A stretch of 64,000 bases of DNA from NCBI GenBank assembly GCA_031993545.1, contig DAMAHZ010000005.1, forward strand, positions 23,990 to 87,989. The letters are read 5' to 3'. The position numbers and the translations under genes are program-made. The notes below the pieces were generated by a model. The model made no database searches. It was given only the letters and a program-made list of their open reading frames with translations, and was not told the origin of the DNA. Of this stretch, positions 10,151 through 18,212 are shown piece after piece; within the stretch, counting starts at the first letter, position 1; the number at the start of each line of letters is the position of its first letter. The DNA is from UBA1535 sp002323775. GTDB lineage: Bacteria; Bacillota; Clostridia; Tissierellales; Sedimentibacteraceae.

Positions 10151-10197
10151 TTAAACTTTAATTATTATACAATGATAGTTTAACAATTAAAGTTTAA
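10151..10197. promoter_or_regulatory. 13-bp inverted repeat, probable operator of the DUF1836 gene
   Basis: TTAAACTTTAATT and its exact complement AATTAAAGTTTAA are separated by 21 bases and end 25 bases before the next start codon. Position and symmetry suit an autoregulatory operator overlapping the promoter of the downstream putative DNA-binding protein. Confidence 0.5.
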
Positions 10198-10222
10198 TAA
10201 GTGCAGTGAGGTAGGTAATAAC

Positions 10223-10852
10223 ATGAATAATAAAAATTTTACTGATAAATTATATGATCTAATTGTAGATATGTATGATGATAATGATGATATTGAGTTA
10301 ACAATTGATGACGATTTTTTTGAAAGCATACCTAATAATGTAAAATACTCTAGGGTAGAGGAGTACATAAACAATAATAAAGAAAAATTTAAAAACGTGG
10401 ATATAACCAGAAGAATGTTTACTTCATATATAAAAGCGGGTATACTTCCAGAAATAGATGAAAAAAACAAACCAAATAATAATTTAAATTATTATACAAA
10501 AGATCAAATTTTATATTATATTATGGCACAACAATTAAAAGATTTAACACAATTAGACAATATATCTTATCTATTTAAAGAAATAAGAAATAATAAAGAA
10601 TTGGGATACGATAGTAAAGATATTTTTGAGATATACTTTGAAAGCTATGAAATGGGAAAAAATCAGATAAATACAGTATATAAAGATTTATTATCTAAAA
10701 TATCTGGTGATTATGATGTCGAAAATAAAACTGAAGCATTTGAAGAAGGCGTTATGCACTTAGGACAGTTAGTTATATTAGCTATTAGTAGAGCTTTTAT
10801 TGATAATTTTAATAGTATATATAAAAAAAATAATCTAAAGGAAGATAAGTAA
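10223..10852 (+). CDS. DUF1836 domain protein, putative DNA-binding regulator
   Basis: This is a 209-residue protein matching the DUF1836 pattern in its middle: SRVEEYINNN, then DITRRMFTSYIKAGILPE, then the helical NYYTKDQILYYIMAQQLKDL. The family is common in Clostridia and is thought to carry a MerR-like winged-helix fold, so a regulatory role is likely but not proven. The N-terminus is acidic (MYDDNDDIELTIDDD). A perfect 13-bp inverted repeat lies directly upstream and is a natural candidate operator. A frameshifted small gene follows after a few bases. The GC content is as low as that of its neighbours. Confidence 0.65.
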   Translation: MNNKNFTDKLYDLIVDMYDDNDDIELTIDDDFFESIPNNVKYSRVEEYINNNKEKFKNVDITRRMFTSYIKAGILPEIDEKNKPNNNLNYYTKDQILYYIMAQQLKDLTQLDNISYLFKEIRNNKELGYDSKDIFEIYFESYEMGKNQINTVYKDLLSKISGDYDVENKTEAFEEGVMHLGQLVILAISRAFIDNFNSIYKKNNLKEDK

Positions 10853-10855
10853 TAC

Positions 10856-11148
10856 GGAAACAAAATTATATTTAATAATGAATCATGGATTTGTGCACAA
10901 TTATCAAAATGTGTCAGTGAAAATGGTGGACCAATAAAATTTTTAATAACGGATATGAAAAGGGTCTGGAAGAAGGATACAAATATGGTATAAAAGTGGA
11001 TAATAAATTTGGAATGCTTAAAGGTGGATTAATTGTAGGTGCATTATGGTTATGTCATTGCGGGGTTAAAAAATATAATAATTATATTAAAGAAAAAAGA
11101 ACAAAAAATATTACATATAGTGTAAGTAGTTTGAATGATATTTATTAA
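10856..11148 (+). pseudogene. Decayed small gene, two frames, family unknown
   Basis: One frame reads KIIFNNESWICAQLSKCVSE and NGGPIKFL, then breaks. The neighbouring frame carries NNGYEKGLEEGYKYGIKV and a hydrophobic MLKGGLIVGALWLCHCG, ending at TAA. The two halves look like a single short protein interrupted by a frameshift in the NGGPIKF/NNGYEKG region. The second half has one possible membrane segment. The family is not recognised. It lies among other damaged mobile-element genes. Confidence 0.45.
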
Positions 11149-11217
11149 TTAGGAATTATTTAGATGAAATGAGAAAATTATATATTTTAAAATTTAAAGA
11201 AAGAAGGTGACTTATAG

Positions 11218-11409
11218 ATGAAAAATAAAGTATTTTACGATGAAAATGTTAATTATGATAATTTAGAACAACATACATATGATGATGCACCGGGACATAT
11301 TTTCTATACTTGTCCAATTTGTGGCAGTGAGAATCTTGCAACGTTTATAACACAGGAGTATGGTCAGACAATGTGTATTGATTGTTGGAATACTAAGTAT
11401 GGTGGATAA
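11218..11409 (+). CDS. Small zinc-ribbon protein
   Basis: A 63-residue protein with two CxxC knuckles, CPIC and CIDC, about 25 residues apart, which is a typical zinc ribbon. The N-terminus is acidic and tyrosine-rich. The SD AAGAAGGTGA lies seven bases before the ATG, so translation is credible. It is followed closely by another well-initiated small gene (11451), and both look like cargo of a conjugative or integrative element. No enzymatic function can be inferred. Confidence 0.6.
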   Translation: MKNKVFYDENVNYDNLEQHTYDDAPGHIFYTCPICGSENLATFITQEYGQTMCIDCWNTKYGG

Positions 11410-11450
11410 ATTTTGTTAATTAGAATTTATCGTAGGAAGGAGGTAGTGCT

Positions 11451-11618
11451 ATGAACTTGAATATCATGATTGACTGGAAGTTTGTTGTTTCCCTAGGCGT
11501 AGTAGTTATTGGCACCATTTTCGCTGTGAAGATGGATGCTGATGCTGCTGAAAGAGTATCAACCCATGCGGTTGATGCTTGCAAGGAGTATGCGATCGCT
11601 GGAAACTTCGACCGCTAG
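11451..11618 (+). CDS. Small single-pass membrane protein, unknown function
   Basis: A 55-residue protein starting from an ATG with an excellent SD (AAGGAGG, seven bases away). Residues about 10-28 form a hydrophobic segment, WKFVVSLGVVVIGTIFAVKM, followed by a charged tail DADAAERVSTHAVDACKEYA. By my count the gene is about 45% GC, far above its surroundings, so it is probably a recent arrival. Proteins of this shape occur in integrative conjugative elements, but I cannot name the family. It is too short to stand out in ordinary gene calls. Confidence 0.6.
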   Translation: MNLNIMIDWKFVVSLGVVVIGTIFAVKMDADAAERVSTHAVDACKEYAIAGNFDR

Positions 11619-11691
11619 CCCTTTATATTGTTAAAGCTTAAGGTCACATAGTCTTATGAATATGTACTTTTATTTATAAGAAGGTATTGGG

Positions 11692-11907
11692 ATGGAAATA
11701 AGAAATCGTATAGCAAATGTAATGAAACTTAGCTGTAATACTTATCAGGATTTTTTGAAAATGGTAATAAAGCCAGATTGGTAGAAGAAGCTATATGACA
11801 TTGCAAAAAATGCTATTGTACATAATCGTTATGCAGATAATTATAGACCTGCATATAAAAAAATGCATGATACTAAAATCGATAATTATGGTATTATTGT
11901 AGCTTAG
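11692..11907 (+). pseudogene. Small gene interrupted by an in-frame TAG
   Basis: The frame starts MEIRNRIANVMKLSCNTYQD and runs 30 codons to a TAG at 11782. It then continues in the same frame for another 40 codons, including LYDIAKNAIVHNRYADNYR, to a final TAG. The second half keeps a protein-like composition, so the gene was probably functional until recently. The family is not recognised. A single nonsense mutation explains it; nothing in the window supports pyrrolysine readthrough. Confidence 0.45.
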
Positions 11908-11928
11908 TAAAACTATTACTAATTACCA

Positions 11929-11959
11929 TTAACCAGTCAATTTAATGTTGACTGGTTAA
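11929..11959. terminator. Perfect 12-bp hairpin
   Basis: TTAACCAGTCAA pairs with TTGACTGGTTAA around seven bases. The T tract is weak in either direction, so it may be a terminator or a protein-binding palindrome near the end of the island. Confidence 0.45.
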
Positions 11960-12269
11960 TTATGACAATTTTAAATACATATAAATCTTTAGTAGCACAA
12001 CGCTATTAAAACAACATGATAAACTGTAACATTTAGTATAATAATATAATTGGAAAATACAACAAAAAAAAGAATAGATAGTATAGTATAAAATATATAT
12101 CTTCAAAGGCGTGTTTGATGGGTATAAAGCATAAAATAACACAACCGTAACACAACGCCAATAAATTTACATAAAAATAAGTAAGACACTATAACATTTA
12201 ACAAACGTAAAACATTGAAATATAAACAAATATAATTTTATATAAAACAGATTAAAATGACCTATGTCG
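11960..12269. other. AT-rich island end, no gene
   Basis: Only very AT-rich DNA with short A/C-rich motifs such as CCGTAACACAACG. No coding frame is visible. It lies between the last damaged gene and the tRNA fragment, where an element would keep its attachment-site arms. Confidence 0.4.
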
Positions 12270-12309
12270 AATCTGTAGGTTGGGGGTTCGAGACCCTCAT
12301 GGCGCGCCA
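12270..12309 (+). other. 3' end of tRNA-Arg(UCU) only: attachment-site scar
   Basis: The 40 bases from AATCTGTAGG to the terminal CCA form the 3' half of a tRNA: the end of the anticodon stem (TCTGT), variable bases, a T arm with GGGGG/CCCTC stem and TTCGAGA loop, the acceptor strand ATGGCGC, discriminator G, and encoded CCA. I recognise it as tRNA-Arg(UCU). The bases upstream do not continue as a tRNA, so this is not a functional gene. A duplicated tRNA 3' end is the classical attR left by tyrosine-integrase elements. It marks the right border of the island; the whole tRNA should stand at the left border, outside this window. Confidence 0.8.
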
Positions 12310-12315
12310 TTATGT

Positions 12316-12379
12316 GCTTGTAAAATAGATGTCATTGATAAAAAGTCAATGATTTCTAGTGGTTACAAGCAATTTTTTT
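12316..12379 (+). terminator. Nested hairpin terminator after tRNA 3' end
   Basis: GCTTGTAA (12316) pairs with TTACAAGC (12363), enclosing a second stem TCATTGA/TCAATGA, and seven T follow. It fits the native terminator of the tRNA-Arg gene whose 3' end was used for integration. Confidence 0.65.
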
Positions 12380-12386
12380 GCAAAAA

Positions 12387-12430
12387 AACACATAAATGAT
12401 AATCATTTTCATAGATATCATTTACGTGTT
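12387..12430. terminator. 14-bp hairpin with T runs on both sides
   Basis: AACACATAAATGAT pairs with ATCATTTACGTGTT with one mismatch; T runs follow on both strands. It could end minus-strand transcription from the synthetase-like gene as well as plus-strand readthrough. Confidence 0.55.
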
Positions 12431-12616
12431 TTTTAGCTTTTTTGAGCAAAAACAGAATTGAACTAATAGTTACTAAAGCAATAATAAAAGTACGTAGACC
12501 AAGCCAGTATGTCATATGTCATGCTACACTGATACACCAGAGGGCTTTTCTACATTTATGCTACTTTTGACCATGTTATATCATATTATTGAAACAATTA
12601 CTGCGTATGAATAGAT

Positions 12617-14542
12617 TTACTTATCCAATTGAGTTGGATGTTTGCTGAAGAAATCTACACGTGGCTCCAAAAATCGGAATTTATGATTAGGTTTAATAAA
12701 ATAAGTTATTGGTTCAAAAATATACTCCCAATCCCAAATTTTCTCATCAACCACTAAATAATTACGTATCATTTCACATCCAGCTGGAACGATAGGGTGA
12801 AATAATGCAGCACAAACTCTTATGACGTGAAACATATCTATCAATAATTGATCAATATCCGATTTGTTTTCATTTTTGCTGCGTACGGACCACTCTTTAT
12901 TAGCATCTCTTAGATAAATATTTAATAATTCAAATATTTTATCAAAAGAAAATTCATACATCATGCGTTCATATGATAGTATTATTTCATTAGATTTTTT
13001 AATTATTGACTCGCTTACATTTCCTTCCGGATAAATTCCGTCATTATATTTTTGAATTGTATAAAAGCAAGAACGAATCAATCTGTTAAATATATTGCAA
13101 AGTAAATTACCTTCATATAGAACTGTATCAAACTCTTGACTTTTTTCAAGCAATACTTTTGGTTCAAATCCTACACTGCGTTCAGCTAGGCTTGCATTCA
13201 TAAAATGCATGCGAAGTTGTTCAGGAGTATAATAATCCAAAAGTTCAGCCGCTTTAGGGGGCTTTACTTCACTGCTGCTTGAAGCCTTTGTTTTACCGTA
13301 AAGCAAATGATGATTAGGTACAATAATGGGTAAGCGAAAACCTTCATCTAATGCTAAAAACAATCCAATTTCAGCAATTCCATAAAAATAGATATTATCC
13401 TCACCTATAAATTGATATACTTGAGAGTCATCCGACTTCCACCATTTTTCCCATTCGTTCCCTTCTATTCCGTCATTTAAATAAGCTTTAGTAAAAGAAA
13501 TAGGTGCCCATAAAGACTCTGGCCATACCCAAAAAGTTAATCCAGATACTCCGTTAACCTCTGGAACAGGAATCCCCCAGTTAACATTACCAGACAGTCT
13601 GAAAGGAACCAATGTTTTTCCAGTGCGGTATCTAATTTCATTTTCTGCTAAAATTGAAACCGCTCTGTCCAAGCTGACTAAATCATCAAAAACCAATGTC
13701 CATGATGCTTTCTGTTCATCTTCTATAACACAAAAAGACGGCATACCATCGAGTTTTTTTACTTCCTCTACTAATTCCTTTTTTATATAAATAGATGGTT
13801 TTTTTAAAAACTCACGTATAATTTTAATCAAATCTTTACGGCAACAAGGGTTTTGTTCCCATAATTGAAGTGTATTTTTAATTTCATTTTCATATGATGG
13901 TAAATCAAAAAACCAATTCTTAACAGCCACACGCACCGGCTTCTTTCCTGATAAAACACTTATCGGATTAATTAATGCGTCAGGATTATATTGATGTCCA
14001 AGAGAACATTCGTCAGCATATGCAATCTCTGATTTGCATCCTTGTATCGGGCACTGACCATGAACCTGTCTTCCATTAAGAAAAACATTTTTATCATCAT
14101 CATAAAATTGAAATGTCTGCTCTAATTTCAACGATTCACGTTCATATAAACGAGTAAACAGAGAAGTAGATAAAGCGGAATGAATCTTTCCTGCTTCGTT
14201 TAAAGCTGAAGCTCCAAAAAGATCAAGTGAAATCTGATATTTGGAAAGAGTTTCTTTTTGATTCAAATGGTTTTGGGTTACATAATCTGTTATAGTTCCA
14301 AGAAAACCATCTGATACTGCTTGTTCATATCCGACTTCAATTGCACTGCCATAACAATCAGTGCCTGAAATAAAAATGACGTTTTCTGAGCCAATTCTGT
14401 CTCTTAAAAAGCGAGCGAATATGTCCGCATGGACAAATACTCCACCGACATGTCCGAAATGTAATTCTTTATTACCATATGGCATGCCAGCAGTAATAAT
14501 TGCTTTGTTAGGAAACGATGGTCGTATTAATGTATGATCCAT
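12617..14542 (-). CDS. Methionyl-tRNA synthetase-like class I ligase with altered KMSKS loop
   Basis: A 641-residue class I synthetase. TAGMPYGNKELHFGHVGG carries the HIGH signature as HFGH at 28-31; GTDCYGSAIE and the Cys cluster CPIQGC...C (around 163-178) match the MetRS connective domain; WVWPESLWAPISF is the MetRS core; and a helical anticodon-binding domain follows. The expected KMSKS loop (near residue 420) instead reads GKTKASSSSEVKPPK. The protein may be a divergent paralogue with altered activation kinetics, an inhibitor-resistant form, or a repurposed enzyme. It lacks the C-terminal tRNA-binding domain of longer MetRS. Its ATG has no SD directly upstream; the leader is described separately. 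It lies just outside the island border. Confidence 0.75.
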   Translation of the reverse strand: MDHTLIRPSFPNKAIITAGMPYGNKELHFGHVGGVFVHADIFARFLRDRIGSENVIFISGTDCYGSAIEVGYEQAVSDGFLGTITDYVTQNHLNQKETLSKYQISLDLFGASALNEAGKIHSALSTSLFTRLYERESLKLEQTFQFYDDDKNVFLNGRQVHGQCPIQGCKSEIAYADECSLGHQYNPDALINPISVLSGKKPVRVAVKNWFFDLPSYENEIKNTLQLWEQNPCCRKDLIKIIREFLKKPSIYIKKELVEEVKKLDGMPSFCVIEDEQKASWTLVFDDLVSLDRAVSILAENEIRYRTGKTLVPFRLSGNVNWGIPVPEVNGVSGLTFWVWPESLWAPISFTKAYLNDGIEGNEWEKWWKSDDSQVYQFIGEDNIYFYGIAEIGLFLALDEGFRLPIIVPNHHLLYGKTKASSSSEVKPPKAAELLDYYTPEQLRMHFMNASLAERSVGFEPKVLLEKSQEFDTVLYEGNLLCNIFNRLIRSCFYTIQKYNDGIYPEGNVSESIIKKSNEIILSYERMMYEFSFDKIFELLNIYLRDANKEWSVRSKNENKSDIDQLLIDMFHVIRVCAALFHPIVPAGCEMIRNYLVVDEKIWDWEYIFEPITYFIKPNHKFRFLEPRVDFFSKHPTQLDK

Positions 14543-14590
14543 CTATAAACCAAATAGACACGTCTAAAAGGCATATCTATTTGTTCCTCC
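14527..14590 (-). promoter_or_regulatory. Leader of the MetRS-like gene: SD, hairpin and overlapping 15-codon frame
   Basis: On the minus strand a strong SD (GGAGG, 14590-14586) is followed by AAATAGATATG and CGTGTCTATTT (14582-14552), which form an 11-bp hairpin with G-U pairs and a 9-nt loop, and then by the synthetase ATG at 14542. The ATG inside the hairpin opens a 15-codon frame (MPFRRVYLVYRWIIH) that overlaps the synthetase start out of frame. The hairpin may bring the SD close to the real start, or the small frame may act as a leader peptide. Confidence 0.5.
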
Positions 14591-15285
14591 AATCTTTTAA
14601 ATTTGCTTTTTATTATAGCAAACTCTATTTAATAAATCAACATTATATTTAAAAAATAGATATTCTGTTAATAAAAGGGATAGCAAAATGGATAGATAAG
14701 TTAGTTTGCTGTAAAACAGATATTTTAGCATATGAAAAAATAAAGAAATGTTTGATAGCATATAAAAATTTTTTGTAAAAAATAATACTTTTTAATAATA
14801 AGTTGTATTATACAGAATTTAAAGGAAGGCTTTATAAGGAGTATATATTATAAATAATTGGAGCTTGGAATTTCAAATAAAATCAAAGTTGCAATATAAT
14901 TCAATTTCAATACAAAAACAAAAAGACATCTATTTTGCAAATACAACACATTTTTTATTTACAAAGTAATTTATTAATTTTATTTTCTAAATTTTACAAT
15001 AAAATCTATACAGCACTAATAATTCTTTAGATAAGCTTTTTGAGAATCATACATGCTAATGCTGTAATGTAAATGAAAAGTGTGAATAAATATGTCAAAA
15101 AATAATGTTATTAAACTATTATGACAATTATTTACACTAAACCTTAATAAAATAAATGCTTTTAAACACTTTAGATACATATTTGATAAATCAATCCAAA
15201 TGGATATGACTAAACGAGAAAACATGGAAAAAATTCGTCTAAAAAAATGTTGACAAACCACGAAATGAAAAAAGGAGTAAGCGTA
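14591..15285. other. Long AT-rich intergenic region, no gene seen
   Basis: About 700 bases without a supported frame on either strand and without recognisable structured RNA. It presumably contains the promoter of the synthetase-like gene at its left end and that of the acetyltransferase at its right. Confidence 0.4.
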
Positions 15286-15289
15286 ATGA

Positions 15290-15835
15290 TTGAAACTACA
15301 CAAAATCACCTACGATAATCTGGAAGCAGTATTAGAGTTGAAATTGGAAGATGCTCAGAAAGACTATGTGGATTCCGTCATCTATAGCTTGATCAAAGCC
15401 TATGTGAATATAACTAACGACATGAAACCCCCTATGCTCTTTGCTATATACAACAATGATGAGGTTATAGGATTTGTAAAGATCGGGTTTTATGAATTGA
15501 CAAAAGACTTCTTTTACGATGGTATGTGCAAAGAGTTTGGCGATAAGGCCACCTATGGAATTGACAGCTTTATGATTGACAAGAAATACCAAGGCAAAGG
15601 GTTAGGCAAACAAGCCATTGTAAAAATTATTGAATTTTTAAAATCTTTCCCACAGGGCAAAACGGATACAATTTCTGTATCTTATTGGATGACAAACGTA
15701 GCCGCCCGAAAACTGTACGCATCAGTTGGTTTCGTGGAAACAGGAGATATATGGGACGGAGTAACATTTGAAGCTTGGAATTCAAAGAGAGAGGACATAG
15801 AAGACGCAGAAGTAGGTGCAAGATTTAGATTATAG
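15290..15835 (+). CDS. GNAT family N-acetyltransferase
   Basis: A 181-residue acetyl-CoA-dependent acetyltransferase. The core has GIDSFMIDKKYQGKGLGKQA, the strand-beta4/P-loop region with the Q/R-x-x-G-x-G/A signature, followed by YWMTNVAARKLYASVGFVETG, the conserved C-terminal helix and strand. The substrate is unknown; similar proteins acetylate polyamines, aminoglycosides or peptides. The reading frame starts at a TTG. An ATG four bases earlier, better spaced from the AAAGGAG SD, opens a 10-codon frame (MIETTQNHLR), so start choice may be inefficient or regulated. The codon use is visibly GC-richer than the flanks, hinting at transfer. Confidence 0.85.
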   Translation: MKLHKITYDNLEAVLELKLEDAQKDYVDSVIYSLIKAYVNITNDMKPPMLFAIYNNDEVIGFVKIGFYELTKDFFYDGMCKEFGDKATYGIDSFMIDKKYQGKGLGKQAIVKIIEFLKSFPQGKTDTISVSYWMTNVAARKLYASVGFVETGDIWDGVTFEAWNSKREDIEDAEVGARFRL

Positions 15836-16413
15836 CAATTTTACTGACATAAGCGTGATGTAATCGTGCCTTTACTGTTTCGTGAATCATCGCCATGCGT
15901 GACAAAGCATTGATAAAAACACATTTATACACTAAAAATTATGTAAATAAACGTGTTTTTTATGAAATAACACTGTAAATAACACTATTACACTGTGACT
16001 ATATGATGAGCTTTGAAGCTAATTAAAAAATAAATAAAATATAGGTAATTACTTTACATAATAAATAGTTCTTTATACTTATTTTATCAGGTATTAAAAT
16101 TGAGTTAAAGATTAAAAATATGGTTATGTAAGTATGTCATGAGATACGATAAACCAGAATGTAATAAAGATTTAATACTTAGTTATTTAAGACAAATATC
16201 ATTACAAAACATAGATATAGCACAATTCGAAATAGATTTAGCAGGTTCATTTTGAACGACGGGAAGAATTCTGAACATTTTCATTGGAATATTTAGATTT
16301 TTACCGTCATTTTTTATGCTAAAATTTTGTAATTACAATGTTTTTTGCATTTTTTGTTTTTTGATAAATATTGTACACCAAGATAAAAAGTCAACTTAAA
16401 AAATTTCGAGACA
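15836..16413. other. Intergenic, one 38-codon frame of uncertain status
   Basis: Mostly AT-rich. A 38-codon frame at 16139-16255 (MRYDKPECNKDLILSYLRQI...) ends at TGA and has no clear SD; it may be a fragment of a longer lost gene. Nothing else is recognisable. Confidence 0.3.
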
Positions 16414-16671
16414 TTGCAAATTGAGAATAATAATGAGATAACTATGTATATATCTGAGAATAATAACGATACGATTGATACAGTAAATTTGGTAATAAAT
16501 AATAAATTTATTTTAGATCTAGAATCATTAATTCAAATGTCCTTAAAAGAATTAGATAAATATGTAATTAATGGAAAAATATTTAATATAATTATTGAAA
16601 GCATTCAAAAATTGGGGATTAAAAATGATGAATTTAATAGTTATATAAATGTTTTGAATAATAAGTTCTAA
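16414..16671 (+). CDS. Small hypothetical protein
   Basis: An 85-residue frame from a TTG, rich in Asn, Ile and Glu, with a predicted helical C-terminal half (LIQMSLKELDKYVINGKIF and IIESIQKLGI). No domain is recognised and no good SD is visible before the TTG or before the internal ATG at 16444. A strong terminator follows 25 bases after the stop, which is the best argument that the unit is transcribed. Confidence 0.35.
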   Translation: MQIENNNEITMYISENNNDTIDTVNLVINNKFILDLESLIQMSLKELDKYVINGKIFNIIIESIQKLGIKNDEFNSYINVLNNKF

Positions 16672-16695
16672 TAGATTTAGTCCAAATTATTTATT

Positions 16696-16743
16696 AAAAG
16701 TCAAGTTAAAGAAATGTTTTTATAATTCTTTAACTTGACTTTT
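16696..16743. terminator. Strong 18-bp bidirectional terminator
   Basis: AAAAGTCAAGTTAAAGAA pairs perfectly with TTCTTTAACTTGACTTTT around a short loop, with A and T ends that serve both strands. Confidence 0.85.
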
Positions 16744-16805
16744 CAACAGAATTAACGCATTATAGTTATAAATAATACGTTTGGAAAGAAAGGAATATTT
16801 TAATT

Positions 16806-17915
16806 ATGAAAAAACAATTTTTGATATTATTATCGTGTTTTTTGTTACTGTTTCTATCATCTTGTGAAACCATAAATAAAACAAATGGAAGTGATTCAAT
16901 TACTGGGGATAAGCCGGGTGAAATAATAAAGGAAATCTCGATAAACAGGAGTTCTAATCAAGCGAATGGTGGTAGAATTAGCTATGATAGTAAGAAAATA
17001 TACTATGCTAATGATGGAAAATTATACAGTATTAATAAAGATGGTAAGAATAAAAAGGTTTTATTTGGTAAATATGAAGTATATGGTTTTGAAATTTACA
17101 AAGATAGGATTTATATTGATTTTAAAAATAATGGTCTTCGTGGGATTTGTTCAATAAACATGGATGGTAGTGATGAAAAATATTTAGATATAGAAAATTT
17201 AAATCTTATGGGAGAACATTGGTATCTTGGATTTATGGTAAGTCATGGTTATATATATTATTACTTTGGTAATTATTATGGAGGTAGTAACCCTGAATGG
17301 GAGAAAGAATTATATTTAGATTGTAATAAACTATATAGATATAATATTGAAGATGGTAAAATTGATGATCTTAATATCTTTTTTGGAGATGCCTCACTGC
17401 CGATAGTATACAATGATAAACTATATTTGCATGATGAGCAACATTTAGATAAGCTAATTGAAATAGACGGAGATAAAATTAACTCTATTGAATATAGATT
17501 AGGTGAACACAAAGAATATGGAGTGTTTTCTTTACAAGTGGCTAATGAATATTTCTATTATCATAATTCGGATCAGATTTATAGGAATAAGTTAATTAAT
17601 GCAGAAAAGACTGAAATAGTTTTAGAAGTTAAAGGCTTTATTGAATATATGAATGTTACAAAAGAATATATCTTTTTTACAAACGCAATGAGAGATAAAG
17701 AAGGAAAAGTAGTTGCTCAAATCAATAGAATAAAGCATGATGGAACTGAGTTAAAAATAATATTTGAATATTTAATAGAAAAAGAAAGAACTCATTTTAT
17801 AGCTTCGCCAATTTATGTAGTAGATGATTTAATATTATATAAGCGTTTGGATTCTAGCGAAAAAGAAATAATAGTGATGGATTTCGAAGGGAACATTTTT
17901 GATTGGGATTTATGA
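16806..17915 (+). CDS. Lipoprotein with DUF5050-like beta-propeller repeats
   Basis: A 369-residue exported lipoprotein. Residues 1-20 form a signal peptide ending in the lipobox LSSC, with Cys as the future lipidated residue. The body has repeating units such as GRISYDSKKIYYANDGKLYSI, followed by INKDGKNKKVL and SINMDGSDEKYL, the pattern of the DUF5050 and propeller-like families in Clostridia. It would sit on the outer face of the membrane; ligand and role are unknown. The SD GAAAGGAA precedes the ATG. It is a single-gene unit between a strong terminator and a convergent ABC operon. Confidence 0.75.
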   Translation: MKKQFLILLSCFLLLFLSSCETINKTNGSDSITGDKPGEIIKEISINRSSNQANGGRISYDSKKIYYANDGKLYSINKDGKNKKVLFGKYEVYGFEIYKDRIYIDFKNNGLRGICSINMDGSDEKYLDIENLNLMGEHWYLGFMVSHGYIYYYFGNYYGGSNPEWEKELYLDCNKLYRYNIEDGKIDDLNIFFGDASLPIVYNDKLYLHDEQHLDKLIEIDGDKINSIEYRLGEHKEYGVFSLQVANEYFYYHNSDQIYRNKLINAEKTEIVLEVKGFIEYMNVTKEYIFFTNAMRDKEGKVVAQINRIKHDGTELKIIFEYLIEKERTHFIASPIYVVDDLILYKRLDSSEKEIIVMDFEGNIFDWDL

Positions 17916-18156
17916 TATAAAAATTAAGAATATCTAATTTAACAGATTATCTATAAACTATTTTAAGACTAAATTATTATAAAGTAAACAATAAAAGAAG
18001 AAAAATAATGTGTAGAAATAATATTGATTTTAAGAATAATATAACTTAAGTGACTTTGTTAGCTAGATTAAATTTGCATAGTATAAAATAACAACATATT
18101 AAGTAGTTGTAATGTGTTTTTGTAGATAGACAAAACTTATGTTGAGAATAATAATA

Positions 18157-18204
18157 AAAAGAGCCACGCAAGTCTGTTATAGATACAGATTTCGTGGTTC
18201 TTTT
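18157..18204. terminator. Terminator between convergent units
   Basis: AAAAGAGCCACG and an inner TCTGT pair with ACAGA and CGTGGTTCTTTT. It lies nine bases after the end of the minus-strand ABC operon and also faces the lipoprotein gene. Confidence 0.8.
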
Positions 18205-18212
18205 ATTAAGTG

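Noticed and set aside
11692..11907. In-frame TAG read as pyrrolysine
   Set aside because: No pyrrolysine genes are in view, the gene is among decayed neighbours, and a nonsense mutation is simpler.
12150..12245. Similarity of the AT-rich DNA here to 21370-21475, suggesting a second attachment region
   Set aside because: Resemblance is limited to short A/T-rich words and no tRNA fragment lies near the second site; low complexity may account for it.
12270..12309. A functional tRNA gene
   Set aside because: Only the 3' half is present; the 5' acceptor strand, D arm and anticodon loop are missing.
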